Source of the DNA: CBDFKB01 sp965248715
GTDB lineage: Bacteria; Pseudomonadota; Alphaproteobacteria; Rhizobiales; Rhizobiaceae
NCBI GenBank assembly: GCA_965248715.1
Contig: CBDFKB010000007.1
Span: forward strand, 620,001-684,000
Direction of reading: 5' to 3'
DNA: 64,000 nucleotides
Under the pieces are notes generated by a model, which was not told the DNA's origin, made no database searches, and worked only from the letters and a program-made list of their open reading frames with translations. The translations under genes were made by a program, and so were the position numbers. Of this stretch, positions 62,867-64,000 are shown in pieces; position 1 is the stretch's first letter; every line of letters begins with the position of its first letter.

Positions 62867-63235
62867 TCAGGTATTTTCGCCGAGCGCGATCTTCATGTTA
62901 TCGTGCCAAGAATGGCCGGCGGCCATGATACAACTCAACCCATTGGTGTTGGTCATCACCACGGTCCAGGTGCCGTTCGGCGAGGCATAGATTTCGAGCG
63001 CCCCCTTACCGGAAGTGGCTACTCCGACCGCACGGAGGTTTTCTCCAAACCGCGCCTCTAGGCGTTCGACCAGGGTTGCCCGGTCAATGCAGGGCCGCTT
63101 GGCGGCACTGGCCTGGGTCGTTGCCAGCAAAATCAGCGCAAGGGCGATGATAGCGATGGTGTGGATCGGAACCTTGTAAGACAAACCTGGTGCGCGGCGG
63201 ATTTTCGGCAATGCCGATTTGGCGATTTCCGTCAT
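62867..63235 (-). CDS. Small secreted protein, function unknown
   Basis: 122 residues. A long N-terminal basic region precedes a hydrophobic segment (TIAIIALALILLATTQASAA), a signal peptide or anchor with possible cleavage after ASA. The remaining 75 residues contain two Cys, one in AKRPCIDRATLVERLEARFGENLRAVGVA and one in TNGLSCIMAAGHSW, which may form a disulfide. I recall similar short proteins of unknown role in Alphaproteobacteria. It lies upstream of glk on the same strand (54 bases between). Confidence 0.8.
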   Translation of the reverse strand: MTEIAKSALPKIRRAPGLSYKVPIHTIAIIALALILLATTQASAAKRPCIDRATLVERLEARFGENLRAVGVATSGKGALEIYASPNGTWTVVMTNTNGLSCIMAAGHSWHDNMKIALGENT

Positions 63236-63397
63236 GTTTGCTCCGTTCCCGCCTGTCGCGCATGTCGCTGAAGGGGTGTTCGGAGCCAGGCACCGCAGGC
63301 GTTAAAGCAGTTTCATTTTCTAGTTATGCCACTGTCATGACCAAGATGGTGCGCTCGCAAGGTTAACAAATTCCAAATTTCTGTCGGCACGAGCGTA

Positions 63398-63502
63398 CTA
63401 GAGCGTGTCACCCAAAAGTGGGTACCGGTTTTGGGAAAATGACACGCATAAACAAAAAGATAGCGCCACGAAGCTATTCCAACGCTTCGTGACAAGCGCT
63501 AG
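63398..63502 (+). repeat. Dispersed double-hairpin repeat, copy L
   Basis: Complete copy, CTAG at both ends. It ends one base before the stop codon of the thioesterase gene. The remainder of 63236-63503 holds nothing I recognise. Confidence 0.92.
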
Positions 63503-63503
63503 A

Positions 63504-63938
63504 TCAATCGAGGATCGAGGTCAGCAAATCGCGCATAACCCCATCAATCGGCACCGGCCGGCGGGTTTTGCGGTCGACCAATACGTGCACATAATCGCCC
63601 TGGGCGCAGGCTTGTCGCGACCCGTCGGTAAATAGCGCAATGCGATAGTTCACCGACGAGGCACCCAGTTTCACCGTCTTGATGCCAACTGTCACATCGC
63701 CGGGAAAACGGATTTCGGACAGATATTGGCAGCAGGTCTCGACGATCAGGAAGATTTTCTCAGAACGCACCATATCGAGCACCCCCTGGTCGATATACCA
63801 GCCATTGACCGCAGTATCGAAGAAGCTGAGATATTCCACATTGTTGACATGACCGTAAATGTCCACGTCCATCAGCCGGGTCGGGACGGTCCGCAACAGG
63901 CGAAACTCGTCGATCGACATCGCTACCGGTCGGACCAT
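63504..63938 (-). CDS. 4-hydroxybenzoyl-CoA thioesterase-like (hotdog) protein
   Basis: 144 residues from ATG 63938, which has GGAGAAG upstream. VPTRLMDVDIYGHVNNVEYLSFFDTAVNGWY shows the 4HBT/YbgC-type active-site Asp and the HVNN motif. VETCCQYLSEIRFPGDVTVGIKTVKLGASSVNYRIALF forms the hotdog strands. It hydrolyses acyl-CoA esters; the substrate is not evident. Two more hotdog genes lie 4 kb away, but they are of the PaaI branch. It may be coupled to the partial gene upstream. Confidence 0.88.
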   Translation of the reverse strand: MVRPVAMSIDEFRLLRTVPTRLMDVDIYGHVNNVEYLSFFDTAVNGWYIDQGVLDMVRSEKIFLIVETCCQYLSEIRFPGDVTVGIKTVKLGASSVNYRIALFTDGSRQACAQGDYVHVLVDRKTRRPVPIDGVMRDLLTSILD

Positions 63939-63948
63939 TGGCTTCTCC

Positions 63949-64000
63949 TCAGTGCGCTTCGTCCCAATTGTTCGCCGCCCGGGCATCGACCTTTAGCGGC
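63949..64000 (-). CDS. C-terminal end of an unidentified gene (partial)
   Basis: Minus-strand frame from the right edge to TGA at 63949-63951 reading PLKVDARAANNWDEAH. It ends next to the thioesterase ribosome-binding site, as an upstream operon gene would. Too short to identify. Confidence 0.35.
   Translation of the reverse strand, partial: PLKVDARAANNWDEAH

Noticed and set aside
5428..63502. The repeats as a CRISPR array
   Set aside because: Copies are about 105 bp, dispersed over the whole window in both orientations, with no regular spacers or cas genes.

Overview
The window is a gene-dense piece of an alphaproteobacterial chromosome that most likely spans the replication origin. Support comes from the order rho-hemJ-hemE / AT-rich gap / PPDK-regulator-maf-aroE-coaE-dnaQ-secB, which matches the Caulobacter/Rickettsia oriC neighbourhood. 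The mnmE-mnmG-rsmG-parA-parB cluster, with three ParB-type palindromes (parS), lies 5-11 kb to the left. Genes mostly point away from the gap on both sides. ImuAB-DnaE2, a CenR-like regulator, leuS-lptE-holA, hslVU divergent from the his genes, FxsA and a DUF1402-like protein also fit Alphaproteobacteria, perhaps a Hyphomicrobiales (Rhizobiales) relative. The order is an inference.

Layout. 1-5.3 kb: SOS mutagenesis cassette (end of imuA, imuB, dnaE2), with an apparent frameshift near the 3' end of dnaE2 and a duplicated 81-bp element in front of it. 5.8-8.7 kb: a SleB-type cell-wall hydrolase with a periodic 27-residue repeat, then an IS1182-like element inserted into a dispersed repeat. 8.8-25.1 kb: tRNA-Gly, a prolyl-tRNA editing protein, a thioredoxin co-chaperone, a Lon-N protein, Trm112-like, ubiH, tesB, ftsK, lolA, xthA, a CenR-like regulator with a cyclic-nucleotide-domain protein, an L,D-transpeptidase, a PLP-homeostasis protein, and leuS-lptE-holA. 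25.3-36.4 kb: parB, parA, rsmG, mnmG, mnmE, a DUF255 protein, rho, hemJ, hemE. 36.4-36.8 kb: candidate oriC. 36.8-47.2 kb: PPDK regulator, maf, aroE, coaE, dnaQ, secB, fxsA, tim44-like, smr, DUF1402-like, hslU, a GNAT remnant, hslV. 47.3-52.0 kb: hisB, DUF2628, hisH, hisA, hisF, hisE, coaA. 52.1-64 kb: a PAP2 protein, alkB, dnaK-dnaJ with an RpoH-type promoter, an FMN reductase, pyrF, DUF1330, hotdog thioesterases, gpmA, dapB, glk and a small secreted protein.

The main unusual feature is a family of about 105-bp intergenic repeats: 12 copies in 64 kb, one of them split by the IS. Each is bounded by CTAG or a near match, has imperfect 14-bp terminal inverted repeats and can fold into two hairpins. 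Diverged copies keep the hairpins with different stem sequences, which suggests selection on structure. One copy lies in frame inside the 5' end of aroE, and four supply the TAG stop codon of the preceding gene. This resembles Rickettsia palindromic elements or RIME/MITE-like elements. Whether this particular family has been described cannot be decided from the sequence alone.
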